A stretch of DNA of 64,000 nucleotides from Roseiarcus sp963835955 (GTDB taxonomy: Bacteria > Pseudomonadota > Alphaproteobacteria > Rhizobiales > Beijerinckiaceae): positions 1 through 64,000 of the forward strand of contig CAWIHZ010000001.1 of NCBI GenBank assembly GCA_963835955.1, written 5' to 3'. A program made the position numbers and the translations under genes. Below, piece by piece: positions 34,781-44,215 of this stretch. A model generated the notes under the pieces. That model saw only the letters and a program-made list of their open reading frames with translations. It made no database searches and had not been told where the DNA came from. Every line of letters starts with the position of its first letter. Positions within the stretch are counted from its first letter, which is position 1.

Positions 34781-36841
34781 ATGACCAAGTCGAGCGCCGA
34801 CGGCAATCCGCTTCTCGAGGCCTGGACCGGGCCGTTCGAGGCGCCGCCGTTCGAGCGCATCGAACCGGAGCATTTCAGGCCCGCCTTCGAGACCGCTCTC
34901 GAGGAGGCGCGGACAGAAATCGACGCCGTCGCCGCCAATCCGGAGCCGCCGACCTTCGCCAATACGATCGAGGCGCTGGAGCGCAGCGGGCGCGGCCTCG
35001 ACAAGGTGGGAGGCGTGTTCTTCAATCTCGCAGGCGCCGCGACCAACGACGCGCTGCAGGCGATCGAGCGCGAAATCGCCCCGATCCTGGCGCGCCATCG
35101 CAGCGAAACCTATTTGAACGACGCGCTGTTCCGGCGCATCGACGCTCTGAAAGCCGAGGCGGACGGGCTCGGTCTTTCGGCCGAACAGGCGCGGGTGCTC
35201 GACCGCTACCATCTCAATTTCACCCGGGCCGGCGCGGGGCGGCCGCCCGAGACCAAGGCGCGCCTCGCCGCGATCTCCGAACGGCTTGCGACCCTTGGCG
35301 CCGAGTTCGGCCAGAATGTGCTGGCGGACGAAAAGGCCTGGCTGATGCTGCTCGATGAGCGCGATCTCGACGGCCTGCCGGATTTTTTTATCGCCAGCGC
35401 GGCGCGCGTCGCCGCCGACAACGGCCATTCCGGAAAATACGCGGTCACGCTTTCGCGCTCGAGCATCGAGCCGTTCCTGCAATTCTCAGGCCGCCGGGAT
35501 CTGCGGGAGAAGGCCTTTCGCGCCTGGACCGCGCGCGGCGAAAGCGGAGGTCCGACCGACAATCGCCAAATCGCCGCCGAAATGGTGCGCCTCAGGGCCG
35601 AGCGCGCGCGCCTGATGGGCTATGACAGCTACGCCGATTACCGGCTCGCCGACACGATGGCCAAGTCGCCGCGGGCGGCGCTCGATCTGCTCGAGTCGGT
35701 CTGGACGCCAGCCGTCGCCAGCGCGCGCAAGGATGAGGAGGCCCTGCAGGCGATCGTCGCGCGCGAGGGCGGCAATTTCAAAGTCGCTCCTTGGGATTGG
35801 CGCTATTTCGCCGCCAAGCGGCGCAAGGCCGAATTCGATTTCGATGAGGGCGCGGTCAAGCCCTTTCTGCAGCTCGACCGAATGATCGAGGCGGCGTTCT
35901 ATGCGGCCAACCGCCTGTTCGGCCTCGGCTTCGCCGAGCGTTTCGACCTGAATCTCTATCATCCCGACGCCCGCGCCTGGACGGTGACCGATCGCGGCGG
36001 CGAGCCGGTCGCGCTGTTCCTGGGCGATTATTTCGCTCGGCCGTCAAAGCGCAGCGGGGCGTGGATGAGCGCTTTCCGCGGGCAGCAGAAACTAGGCGGC
36101 CGGCAGCTGCCGATCGTGGTCAACGTGATGAATTTCGTCAAAGGCGGCGAGGGCGAGGCGAGCCTGTTGAGCTTCGACGACGCGCGCACGCTTTTTCATG
36201 AGTTCGGCCATGGCCTCCACGGCATGCTGTCCGATGTGACTTACCCGCTGATCGCCGGGACCAATGTCGCCGGGGATTTCGTGGAGTTTCCCTCGCAGAT
36301 TTACGAGCATTGGCTGGAGCAGCCCGAAATGTTGCGCCGCTTTGCGCTTCATTACAAAACCGGCGAGCCGATGCCGGAGGCGCTGCTCGGCAAACTTTTG
36401 AGCGCGCGCCGGTTCAATCAGGGTTTCGCCACCGTCGAATATGCGGCGTCCGCGCTGGTCGATCTCAAGCTGCATCTCGATCCGTCGCCAGGCGACATCG
36501 ACGTCGTCGCGTTCGAGCGGCGCGAGCTGGATCGGATCGGCATGCCGGAGGCGATCGTCATGCGTCACCGCAGCCCCCATTTCCAGCACATCTTTTCGGG
36601 CGGCTATTCGGCCGCCTATTACAGCTATCTGTGGTCGGAAATTCTCGACGCCGACGGGTTCGAGGCGTTTGAAGAGAGCGGCGACATCTTTGACGGGGCC
36701 GTGGCTCGGCGGCTGCATGATTTCGTCTATGCGGCCGGCGGCAGCCGCGATTATGACGCGGCCTATAGGAGCTTTCGCGGCCGGGCGCCGTCGCCGCGGG
36801 CGCTTTTCCGCAAGCGCGGCCTGGAAGCCGACGGGCGCTGA
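34781..36841 (+). CDS. M3-family zinc metallopeptidase (oligopeptidase A / Dcp type)
   Basis: 686 residues, the usual M3 length. The zinc motif FHEFGHGLHG lies at about residues 472-481, with the third ligand region GTNVAGDFVEFPSQ downstream, plus HIFSGGYSAAYYSYLWSE near the C-terminus. No signal peptide, so a cytoplasmic peptide-degrading enzyme. It is preceded by a 131-base gap after the acyl-CoA synthetase and probably has its own promoter. Confidence 0.93.
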   Translation: MTKSSADGNPLLEAWTGPFEAPPFERIEPEHFRPAFETALEEARTEIDAVAANPEPPTFANTIEALERSGRGLDKVGGVFFNLAGAATNDALQAIEREIAPILARHRSETYLNDALFRRIDALKAEADGLGLSAEQARVLDRYHLNFTRAGAGRPPETKARLAAISERLATLGAEFGQNVLADEKAWLMLLDERDLDGLPDFFIASAARVAADNGHSGKYAVTLSRSSIEPFLQFSGRRDLREKAFRAWTARGESGGPTDNRQIAAEMVRLRAERARLMGYDSYADYRLADTMAKSPRAALDLLESVWTPAVASARKDEEALQAIVAREGGNFKVAPWDWRYFAAKRRKAEFDFDEGAVKPFLQLDRMIEAAFYAANRLFGLGFAERFDLNLYHPDARAWTVTDRGGEPVALFLGDYFARPSKRSGAWMSAFRGQQKLGGRQLPIVVNVMNFVKGGEGEASLLSFDDARTLFHEFGHGLHGMLSDVTYPLIAGTNVAGDFVEFPSQIYEHWLEQPEMLRRFALHYKTGEPMPEALLGKLLSARRFNQGFATVEYAASALVDLKLHLDPSPGDIDVVAFERRELDRIGMPEAIVMRHRSPHFQHIFSGGYSAAYYSYLWSEILDADGFEAFEESGDIFDGAVARRLHDFVYAAGGSRDYDAAYRSFRGRAPSPRALFRKRGLEADGR

Positions 36842-36929
36842 AAGAAACGTCGAGGAATCGTGCTGCTGACGGAAACTGACATTCGCTGGAGCTAGACAAG
36901 GCGCCGGTCCAAACCCGGAGCAAACGCCC

Positions 36930-37292
36930 ATGTCCGATGTCGGTTTCGTTCTCGTCTATGTCAGCGACGCGCCGAAGAGCGAGGCCTTCTACGCCTCGAT
37001 CCTGGGACGTCCGGCGATCGAATCCTCCCCAACCTTCGCCATGCTCGAAGCCGCGCCTGGCCTGATGCTGGGCCTGTGGAATCGCGACGGCGTCGCGCCG
37101 CCGGCGACGCCGGCCGGCGGCGGCGAGATCGCCTTTGCCGCTGCGAGCGCCGCCGAGGTCGACGCGCTCTTCGCCCAATGGCGGGCGCTGGGGGTCGCAA
37201 TCGCTCAAGAGCCGACGGCGATGGACTTCGGCTACACGTTCGTCGGGCTCGATCCCGACGGTCAGCGACTGCGCGTCTTCGCGCCGCGGTGA
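36930..37292 (+). CDS. VOC/glyoxalase-fold protein
   Basis: 120 residues with two beta-alpha-beta-beta-beta modules: VGFVLVYVSDAPKSEAFYAS and EIAFAAASAAEVDALFAQWR, ending FVGLDPDGQRLRVFAP. Proteins of this size in the VOC superfamily include glyoxalase-like enzymes and antibiotic-binding proteins. The metal ligands are not clear, so it may be a binding protein. The function is open. Confidence 0.8.
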   Translation: MSDVGFVLVYVSDAPKSEAFYASILGRPAIESSPTFAMLEAAPGLMLGLWNRDGVAPPATPAGGGEIAFAAASAAEVDALFAQWRALGVAIAQEPTAMDFGYTFVGLDPDGQRLRVFAPR

Positions 37293-37335
37293 GGGGGCCG
37301 GATTGACCCGGCGCTCTCCGTTCGCCTCGTCGCTG

Positions 37336-37968
37336 TCACTTGCCGATGTGCGCGCGGAAGTGCGCGACGGCCGTCTTGAACTTGTCGTAATCGAGCGCCG
37401 CGGCCACGATGTAGGGTCCGATCAGATAGACAGGGGTTCCCTGGAGGCCAAGGACCTTCGCCTGGTCTTCATTCCTTTTCAGGAGGTCCGCAATGTCTGA
37501 ATCATGCGCCTTCAGATCCCTGTCCAGCGCCGCCATATCCACCCCCGCCGCCCGGACGGCGTCGAGCATGGTCGCCTCGGAGACCTTTCCGTGGATGCCC
37601 ATGAGCGCCGCATGCGCCGCCTCATACCTGCCCTGGTATTTGGCCCCGAGCGCGAGCCGTGCGCCATAGACGGACGTCGGCGCCAGGATCGGCCAATCCT
37701 TGTAGACGAGCCGAACCTCGCCGTCGGTCGAGACGAACCGTTTGAGGTCCCGGGCGGTTCTCTTGCAATAGGGGCAATTGTAGTCGAGGAACGCCACGAT
37801 GGTGACGTCTCCATTTGGATTGCCCGCCACGGGCGCGTCCGGGTCGTTTAAGACCGCGTCGACAAACACGCCGCCGGTTTGCGCGGCGGCGCTCCGGATC
37901 CAAAATCCAGCGGTAAGAATCGTCAACGGCAGAAGCGCCGCCATCGACAGACATTGTCTGCGGTTCAT
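37336..37968 (-). CDS. Periplasmic DsbA-family thiol oxidoreductase
   Basis: 210 residues from ATG 37968. A signal peptide with a twin-Arg-like start (MNRRQCLSMAALLPLTILTA) is present. Thioredoxin fold with active site YNCPYCKRT and cis-Pro loop GLQGTPVYLIG, plus a helical insertion of the DsbA type. It would oxidise or isomerise disulfides in the periplasm. The longer frame from 38097 has no signal peptide at its start and is less likely. Confidence 0.88.
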   Translation of the reverse strand: MNRRQCLSMAALLPLTILTAGFWIRSAAAQTGGVFVDAVLNDPDAPVAGNPNGDVTIVAFLDYNCPYCKRTARDLKRFVSTDGEVRLVYKDWPILAPTSVYGARLALGAKYQGRYEAAHAALMGIHGKVSEATMLDAVRAAGVDMAALDRDLKAHDSDIADLLKRNEDQAKVLGLQGTPVYLIGPYIVAAALDYDKFKTAVAHFRAHIGK

Positions 37969-38174
37969 GGAGCGTCTCCGCGCGCCTCGTGGAACGGGAT
38001 GAAACCGTCGCCGTCCGTCCGAAAACGAGCGAAGCACGGGCCGCCGGTCGGGACATTCTATTATGAGAATGGGCCCTGAGCGAACCCCCGCACCCAATCA
38101 ACTTTCCGCGACGAGGCTTGACCCGGCGGCGCGCCCGAGCCCGGAGACCGGGCGTCGACCGGCCTCGGCGGGCA

Positions 38175-39149
38175 TCAAAGCCCCTCGAACAGCGCCGTCG
38201 ACAGATAGCGCTCCGCGAACGAGGGGATGATGACGACGATCGTTTTGCCGGCGTTTTCCGGCCGGCGTCCGACGTCGATCGCAGCCGCCACCGCCGCGCC
38301 GGACGAGATGCCGACCGGGATGCCTTCGAGGCGCGCGATCAGCCGGGCGGTATCGAACGCGGACTGGTTGCCGACCGTGACGATCTCGTCGATCACGCCG
38401 CGGTCGAGGATCGCGGGAACGAAGCCGGCGCCGATGCCCTGGATTTTATGCGGACCCGGAGCGCCGCCGGAAAGGACCGGCGAGTCCTCGGGCTCGACCG
38501 CGACCATGCGCACGCTCCGCTTGCGGCTCTTCAGCACCTGGCCGACGCCGGTGATCGTTCCGCCGGTGCCGACGCCGGAGACTACGATATCGACCTCGCC
38601 GCCGGTGTCGTTCCAGATTTCCTCCGCCGTCGTGCGGCGATGAATGTCCGGATTGGCGGGGTTTTCGAACTGCTGCGGCATCACCGCGCCGGGTGTCGCG
38701 GCGACAATTTCGTCCGCCTTGGCGATCGCGCCCTTCATGCCTTGCGCCGCCGGGGTGAGGATGAGTTCGGCGCCGAGCAGCGCGAGCATTTTCCGGCGCT
38801 CGACCGACATCGATTCCGGCATCACCAGAATGAGCTTGTAGCCGCGGGCCGCCGCCACGAAGGCGAGCGCGATCCCGGTGTTGCCGGACGTCGGCTCGAC
38901 CAGAACGCCGCGTCCGGGGGAAATCCTCCCCTGCGCCTCGAGCGCATCGATCATCGAGACGCCGATGCGGTCCTTGACGCTGCCGATTGGATTGAAGAAC
39001 TCGAGCTTGCCAATCAGGCGCGCCTCGACGCCCTTTTCCCTTGCGATCCGATCCATGCGAACGAGCGGCGTGTCGCCGATCGTATCGGTGATCGAGGCAA
39101 AGACCCTGCCGCGGCCTGGGGTATGCGGCGCGTCTCCCGTTTTGCTCAT
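38175..39149 (-). CDS. cysK: Cysteine synthase A (O-acetylserine sulfhydrylase)
   Basis: 324 residues. PLP enzyme with the lysine in NPIGSVKDRIG, substrate loop EPTSGNTGIALAF, phosphate loop VSGVGTGGTITG and the ASPVLSGG-like EDSPVLSGGAPGPHKIQGIG. It makes cysteine from O-acetylserine and sulfide. It lies 104 bases downstream of an Rrf2-type regulator on the same strand, which resembles cysteine-responsive control in other bacteria. An inverted repeat in the gap could be the operator. Confidence 0.95.
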   Translation of the reverse strand: MSKTGDAPHTPGRGRVFASITDTIGDTPLVRMDRIAREKGVEARLIGKLEFFNPIGSVKDRIGVSMIDALEAQGRISPGRGVLVEPTSGNTGIALAFVAAARGYKLILVMPESMSVERRKMLALLGAELILTPAAQGMKGAIAKADEIVAATPGAVMPQQFENPANPDIHRRTTAEEIWNDTGGEVDIVVSGVGTGGTITGVGQVLKSRKRSVRMVAVEPEDSPVLSGGAPGPHKIQGIGAGFVPAILDRGVIDEIVTVGNQSAFDTARLIARLEGIPVGISSGAAVAAAIDVGRRPENAGKTIVVIIPSFAERYLSTALFEGL

Positions 39150-39157
39150 TGACTGCC

Positions 39158-39221
39158 TCGGAATAAAGAAGTCAGGCCGGCGCCTCCTCAGCGTCGCCCG
39201 ACGCTTACCACCTTATTCCGA
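39158..39221. promoter_or_regulatory. cysK: Inverted repeat upstream of cysK, possible Rrf2 operator
   Basis: TCGGAATAA at 39158-39166 and TTATTCCGA at 39213-39221 form perfect 9-bp arms, the nearer one eight bases from the cysK start codon. The arms are 46 bases apart. They may be two operator half-sites for the adjacent Rrf2 protein, or the arms of a terminator-like structure. The flanking AT-rich segment 39225-39255 looks promoter-like. Confidence 0.4.
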
Positions 39222-39253
39222 AGCAAGTCTATATTAAGCAGTTAATACCACAT

Positions 39254-39706
39254 TCAGATTGCAAAATCACCGGCGGCCTTTTCGTCGTCGAGAACATGCG
39301 CGTGCTCGGCGCTCTCGCACATCTGTTCGACCGTAATCGAATCGAGATTGGCGAGGAAACTCTCGCCCGCCTTGCGCACGGCCGGATCGATCACCCGCTC
39401 GAGCAAGGGCGAATTCGTGCCCAGATCGTCCGGATCGGCGGTGCTCAACGACATCGCGGTGCGCACGATTTCGCCGACGGTGATGCGCCGGCGCTCCCGC
39501 GCGAGTTCATAGCCGCCGCGCGGTCCGCGCACGCCCTTGAGGATCTTGGCGTGGACCAGCCCCTGGAGCAGCGTCTCCAGGTGGCGCGGCGGCAGTTTGT
39601 GACGCGCGGCCAAGGCCTTCGCCGCGACCGGCGAAGACCGGGAGTGCAGCGCGACATCGACAACAGCGGCGATGGCGAGGATGCTCCGTCGCGACAATAG
39701 GTTCAT
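39254..39706 (-). CDS. Rrf2-family transcriptional regulator
   Basis: 150 residues. Winged-helix N-terminus: ALAARHKLPPRHLETLLQGL with wing GPRGGYELARERRRITVGEI. Only one cysteine is visible in the sensing region (EQMCESAEHA), so an IscR-like Fe-S cluster with three Cys is not supported, which makes a CymR-like or other redox/thiol sensor more likely. It overlaps the dut stop by four bases and precedes cysK. It therefore belongs to the coaBC-dut operon and probably regulates cysK. Confidence 0.85.
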   Translation of the reverse strand: MNLLSRRSILAIAAVVDVALHSRSSPVAAKALAARHKLPPRHLETLLQGLVHAKILKGVRGPRGGYELARERRRITVGEIVRTAMSLSTADPDDLGTNSPLLERVIDPAVRKAGESFLANLDSITVEQMCESAEHAHVLDDEKAAGDFAI

Positions 39707-40173
39707 TTCGTACCTCCCTCCGATGAGCGCCCCGTGGAACCGAATCCATTTGAGCCTCGGACGCTCGCAGTGAGCCGCTCGCTCGCAATGAGAGCGACGC
39801 GTTCCACAGAAGAAACGACGAGTTGGGCTATCCGCGCGCCTCGTCGAATTGCAAAAGGCTTTTCTCCCAAATTGATGAGAACGACGCCGATTTCTCCCCG
39901 ATAGTCGGCGTCGATGGTCCCCGGACTATTGAGGACGGTCACTCCAGTATCCAACGCCAGCCCCGACCGAGGTCGAATCTGCGCTTCGAAACCCTTCGGC
40001 AACTCGATCGCCAACCCAGTCGGGATCAGCGCCCGCGCGCCGGGAGCCAGGCTGACCTCAGCGTCAGCGGCCAAAGCGGCCACGAGGTCCATCCCGGCGG
40101 CATCTTCACTCTTATATGCCGGCAATTGCAAGCCCTCGGCATGTGGATATCTCCTAACGGAAATCGCGATCAT
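39703..40173 (-). CDS. dut: dUTP diphosphatase
   Basis: 156 residues. Trimeric dUTPase motifs in order: AAGMDLVAAL (I), RPRSGLALD (II), GTIDADYRGEIGVVLIN (III), RGARIAQLVV (IV) and RGSNGFGSTG (V). It keeps uracil out of DNA and supplies dUMP. ATGA overlaps with coaBC upstream and with the Rrf2 gene downstream show tight coupling. Confidence 0.96.
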   Translation of the reverse strand: MIAISVRRYPHAEGLQLPAYKSEDAAGMDLVAALAADAEVSLAPGARALIPTGLAIELPKGFEAQIRPRSGLALDTGVTVLNSPGTIDADYRGEIGVVLINLGEKPFAIRRGARIAQLVVSSVERVALIASERLTASVRGSNGFGSTGRSSEGGTK

Positions 40174-41444
40174 TGGCGCTTCGACAGTTCGAGAATGAGG
40201 CGCCGCACGATCCCGTCCGCGACCTCGGCCTTGCTCATCGGCGGCCAGGATTCTTCGCCGTCAGCATCGACGATCTGGACCTGATTTAAATTCCCGCCGA
40301 TTGTGGTCGTGCCTTCGGCGACGCAATTGGCGACGATCAGATCGCAGCCTTTGCCGCCCAGTTTGATTCTCGCGTTCGCCGCCACGTTCTCCGTTTCGGC
40401 GGCAAATCCGATCACGACCGAGGGCCGCAGCGCGGTTCTGCCGGCGATTTCCGCGAGGATGTCGGGGTTTTCGACCAGGCGGAGCGTCGGCGGCCCTTTC
40501 GCGCTTTTCTTGATCTTGTGGCCTGCGACGCTTTCGACCCGCCAGTCGGCGACCGCCGCCGCGGCGATAAAGGCGTCGGCGGGAAGCGCCGCCTCGACCG
40601 CCGCCCGCATTTCCGTTGCCGAACCGACATGAACGACTTCGGCGCCCGGGGGGTCGGGCAGTCCAACAGGGCCGGCGACCAGCGTCACCCTGGCGCCGGC
40701 GCCGACCGCCGATCGCGCGATTGCATGGCCCTGGCGCCCGGACGAACGATTGCCGAGAAATCGGACCGGATCGATCGGCTCGTAAGTCGGGCCCGAGGTG
40801 ACGATGACATGCCGTCCGGCGAGCGGTCCGTCGCCGGGGCGCGGGACGGGCGGATCGGCGAGCGCCGTTCCGGCCGCCAGCGCCTGTTCGATCGCCGCGA
40901 CGATCTCCGGGGGCTCGGCCATGCGGCCCGGGCCGAATTCGCCGCAGGCCATCGGCCCGGATTCGGGGCCGACGAACAGGACGCCGTCGGCCCTGAGGCG
41001 CTCGACATTGCGCCGGGTCGCCGGGTGCGTCCACATTCTGACGTTCATCGCCGGGGCGACGAGCGCGCGCTTGTCGGTCGCAAGCAGCAGCGTCGTGGCC
41101 ATGTCGTCGGCGAGACCGGCCGCCATCCGGGCCAGAATGTTCGCGGTCGCCGGCGCGATCACCACCAGATCGGCGGCGCGCGACAGTTCGATATGGCCGA
41201 TCGCAGCCTCGTCGGTGAGGCTGAACAGTTCGTCGCGCGTCTGCTGTCCGCTCAGCGTCGCCGCCGACAAAGGCGTGATGAATTGCCGCGCCGCAGCCGT
41301 CATGACGACGCGAACCGTGGCGCCGCGCTCTTTGAGCCGTCGGATCAGCTCCAGCGATTTATAGGCGGCGATGCCCCCGCCGACGACCAGCAGAATGCGG
41401 GAGGCGGACAGCGGATCGGTTCTCACGGGGCGCTTGCGCAGCAT
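40170..41444 (-). CDS. coaBC: Bifunctional phosphopantothenoylcysteine decarboxylase / synthetase
   Basis: 424 residues. The flavoprotein CoaC half has GGGIAAYKSLELIRRL, a substrate clamp APAMNVRMW and active Cys in ACGEFGPGRMAEP. The CoaB half starts near residue 205 with IVTSGPTYEPIDPVRFLGNR and contains AAAVADWR and KIKKS. It converts phosphopantothenate to phosphopantetheine for coenzyme A. The coaBC-dut order is classic for alphaproteobacteria. Confidence 0.96.
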   Translation of the reverse strand: MLRKRPVRTDPLSASRILLVVGGGIAAYKSLELIRRLKERGATVRVVMTAAARQFITPLSAATLSGQQTRDELFSLTDEAAIGHIELSRAADLVVIAPATANILARMAAGLADDMATTLLLATDKRALVAPAMNVRMWTHPATRRNVERLRADGVLFVGPESGPMACGEFGPGRMAEPPEIVAAIEQALAAGTALADPPVPRPGDGPLAGRHVIVTSGPTYEPIDPVRFLGNRSSGRQGHAIARSAVGAGARVTLVAGPVGLPDPPGAEVVHVGSATEMRAAVEAALPADAFIAAAAVADWRVESVAGHKIKKSAKGPPTLRLVENPDILAEIAGRTALRPSVVIGFAAETENVAANARIKLGGKGCDLIVANCVAEGTTTIGGNLNQVQIVDADGEESWPPMSKAEVADGIVRRLILELSKRQ

Positions 41445-41637
41445 TCGACGAATCTCGCCGGCCGCTCGAGCTCAATTTCGTGGCGCGATTGTAAGACAAT
41501 CGGAGATGACGCCATTCCGCGAGCAAGCCCATCTCTGTCGAAGCGCGTCCCCTGACGCTTAAGCCCGCGGCATGGCGTCCGCGACCCCACACCGCATTCC
41601 TCGCCACAATACGCAATACTTCGGGGCGCGTTTGAAT

Positions 41638-43185
41638 CTACAAGCGCCATCGATACAACGCAATAGCCAGAATGACAAGTATAATTGTGAACGTCGCTAC
41701 GGAAAGCGACGACCGTCGGCCGGCGGCTGGAGACGGCTCGCGCCTTCCTTCGCCTTCGGCGGCGTCGAGCAGAGCGGCGATTTGCTCCAGCCGGCGCGGC
41801 GCCGCGGCGAGAAAGCCGGCAAGGGATGAAACGCCGCGGGCCGCATCCTCGATGCGGCCTTTCGGCCCCAAGTTTTCTGCGATCCACGCGCCGACCACCG
41901 GTTCCGAGGTCGACCACACGTTAAGTTGCGGATCGAGCTTGCGCGCGACGCCCTCGACGACGACCATCGTTTTCTGCAGCAGCACCAGCTCGACCCTGGT
42001 CGTCATGTCGAACAGCGAGGTGATCTCGAACAGCAGGGTCAGAAGCTTCGCCATCGAGATCTGGTCGGCGGTGCGGGAGTGGATCGGCTCGCCGATCGCG
42101 CGAATCGCCTGGGCGAAATCTTCGACCCGATGAACGTGCGGAACATAGCCCGCCTCGAAATGAACCTCGGCGACCCGCAGATAGTCGCGCCGGATGAACC
42201 CGAACAGGATTTCTGCGAGGAACCGGCGTTCCTTGCGGCCGAGCCGGCCCATGATGCCGAAATCGACCGCGACGATGCGACCGGCCTCGTCGACGAAGAA
42301 GTTGCCCTGATGCATGTCGGCGTGAAAGAACCCGTCGCGCAGGGCGTTACGCAGGAAAGTCTGAATGAGGGCGCGCGCAAGCGCCCGAGGGTCGAATCCG
42401 AGCGCGGTCAGACGCTCCGGATCGGCGATCGGAATCCCGTCGATCCACTCCATCGTCATCACTTCGCGGGTGGTGCGGTCCCAGTCGATCGCCGGGGCGC
42501 GAATTTCCCGGTCCTCCCGTGAATTCTCCGCGAATTCCGACGCCGCGGCGGCCTCGAGCCTGAAATCCATCTCCATCCGCACCGTGCGCGCCAGCGTCTC
42601 GGCGACCCCGACCAGACGCAGGCGCCGAAGCTCAGGCGCGAGACGCTCGGCCAACCGCGCGGCGAAGAACATGTCGGCAAGATCGCGGGCGAAGCGCTGC
42701 TCGACGCCGGCGCGCAGCACTTTGACCGCGACCGGCCGCGGGCCTTCGCTGGTCTTGACGACGGCGCGATGGACCTGCGCGATCGAAGCCGCCGCGACCG
42801 GTTCGCCGAAACTTTCGTATATCGTTTCGATCTTGGCCCCGAACGCCGCCTCGATGATGCCAACAGCGACCTGCCGGGTCATCGGGGTCAGACGATCCTG
42901 AAGGGTCTCGAGTTCGAGCGCGACCTTGCCTCCGACGATGTCCGGGCGGGTCGAAAGGAACTGCCCCATCTTGACATAGGAAGGCCCGAGCCGGTCGATC
43001 GCCCGCGAAAGGCCCTTGAGCCCCTCGACATCGGGTCTGGCGATCGCGTTGGCGAGCGCCAGCGGCAGGCGCGCGAACGGCGGCAGCAGGATGGGATCGA
43101 CGCCGACGAACGCCCCTTCGCGAGCGAAGACGTAACCGGCGCGCGCCAGACGCAGCCCATGGCCCAGCGAGGAAACGAAAGACAC
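41638..43185 (-). CDS. ubiB: Ubiquinone biosynthesis ATPase/kinase-like UbiB
   Basis: 515 residues. ABC1/ADCK family: the KxGQ motif (YVKMGQFLSTRPDIV), the Ala-rich nucleotide loop VAAASIAQVHRA, VKVLRAGVE, FHADMHQGNFFV and VDFGIMGRLG. The C-terminal hydrophobic segment (SLSVATFTIILVILAIALYRW) anchors it in the membrane. It supports aerobic ubiquinone synthesis. It starts two bases after ubiE ends. Confidence 0.95.
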   Translation of the reverse strand: MSFVSSLGHGLRLARAGYVFAREGAFVGVDPILLPPFARLPLALANAIARPDVEGLKGLSRAIDRLGPSYVKMGQFLSTRPDIVGGKVALELETLQDRLTPMTRQVAVGIIEAAFGAKIETIYESFGEPVAAASIAQVHRAVVKTSEGPRPVAVKVLRAGVEQRFARDLADMFFAARLAERLAPELRRLRLVGVAETLARTVRMEMDFRLEAAAASEFAENSREDREIRAPAIDWDRTTREVMTMEWIDGIPIADPERLTALGFDPRALARALIQTFLRNALRDGFFHADMHQGNFFVDEAGRIVAVDFGIMGRLGRKERRFLAEILFGFIRRDYLRVAEVHFEAGYVPHVHRVEDFAQAIRAIGEPIHSRTADQISMAKLLTLLFEITSLFDMTTRVELVLLQKTMVVVEGVARKLDPQLNVWSTSEPVVGAWIAENLGPKGRIEDAARGVSSLAGFLAAAPRRLEQIAALLDAAEGEGRREPSPAAGRRSSLSVATFTIILVILAIALYRWRL

Positions 43186-43187
43186 AA

Positions 43188-43946
43188 TCAGAGCTTCCAG
43201 CCCGAGTGGATCGCCACCGCCCCGCCGCTGAGGCGCGCGTAGTCGACCCGCGCGAAGCCGGCGGCGCTGATCATGTCGGCGAAAAGGTCGGGAGACGGAA
43301 ACTCGCGAATCGATTCGACGAGATAGCGATAGGGCGCGCCGTCGCCCGCAACGACCTTGCCAAGGACCGGAATGACGGCGAAGGAATAGGCGTCATAAAT
43401 GCGGTCGAACAGCGGCAGGTCGACGCGGCAGAATTCGAGGCACAGGAAGCGGCCGCCGCGCCTGATGACGCGATAGGCCTCGGCGAGCGCCTTCTCGGCC
43501 CGCGGCACATTCCGGATGCCGAAGGCGATCGTGTAGGCGTCGAAACGCGAATCGGCGAAGGGCAGCGCCTCGGCGTTGGCTTCGACGAAGCTCACCCGAT
43601 CGACCAGGGCGCGCTTCCTGGCGCGCTCGGCGCCGACCCGCAGCATGTCGGCGTTGATGTCGGCGACCGTTACTGAAGTCAGAGGGCCGCCGGCCCTGGC
43701 GACGCGGAAGGCGATGTCGCCGGTGCCGCCGGCGACGTCGAGATGGGCGAAGGGCCGCGAGCGCGACGGGCGGACCTTGGCGGCCAGGACGTCCTTCCAT
43801 ATCCGATGAAGTCCAAAGCTCATGAGATCGTTCATGACGTCGTAGCGGCCGGCGACCTTGCGGAACACGTCGTCCACCAAGCCCTGCTTTTCTCCGATCT
43901 CGACGGTGCGCTGGCCGAAATGCGTTTGTTCGGGCGCTACAGGCAT
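43188..43946 (-). CDS. ubiE: Ubiquinone/menaquinone C-methyltransferase UbiE
   Basis: 252 residues. SAM-dependent methyltransferase with KVAGRYDVMNDLMSFGLHR, the SAM loop HLDVAGGTGDIAFRVARAG, YTIAFGIRNVPRAEKALAEA and RGGRFLCLEF, all UbiE signatures. It methylates the ring carbon in ubiquinone synthesis. First gene of the ubiE-ubiB pair. The dispersed palindromic repeat lies upstream. Confidence 0.96.
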   Translation of the reverse strand: MPVAPEQTHFGQRTVEIGEKQGLVDDVFRKVAGRYDVMNDLMSFGLHRIWKDVLAAKVRPSRSRPFAHLDVAGGTGDIAFRVARAGGPLTSVTVADINADMLRVGAERARKRALVDRVSFVEANAEALPFADSRFDAYTIAFGIRNVPRAEKALAEAYRVIRRGGRFLCLEFCRVDLPLFDRIYDAYSFAVIPVLGKVVAGDGAPYRYLVESIREFPSPDLFADMISAAGFARVDYARLSGGAVAIHSGWKL

Positions 43947-43979
43947 TCGGAACTCTCCGTGGGCGGGCGAGACCTTAGC

Positions 43980-44082
43980 GCGGGATGCGAAAAAGTGGAT
44001 ACCGGTTTTTCGCGAAAATCCCGCGCTTTCAGGGACCCTAGGGCATGATGCGATTCAGCGAAATCGCATCATGCTCTAGCGC
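43980..44082 (+). repeat. Dispersed ~100-bp palindromic repeat, copy A
   Basis: Starts GCGGGATGCGAAAAAGTGG, contains ACCGGTTTTTCGCGAAAA and ends in a perfect 13-bp hairpin, GCATGATGCGATT (44043-44055) with AATCGCATCATGC (44062-44074), then CTCTAGCGCG. The same unit occurs in opposite orientation at 46417-46513, and a piece at 14973-14990. A related hairpin is at 53010-53034. Such repeats are common between genes in Hyphomicrobiales. Confidence 0.8.
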
Positions 44083-44215
44083 GGCGGGGCCTGGCCGTAC
44101 ATTGACCTTTGGCGGGATTTCGGAAAGGCGGCCGCCGGCTTTCCGATGGAAATCCTGGGTCTTCAAAGGATTCCAGGCAGGAATTCGCCGGCGAGCGCGA
44201 AAATCCCGCCCCAAA

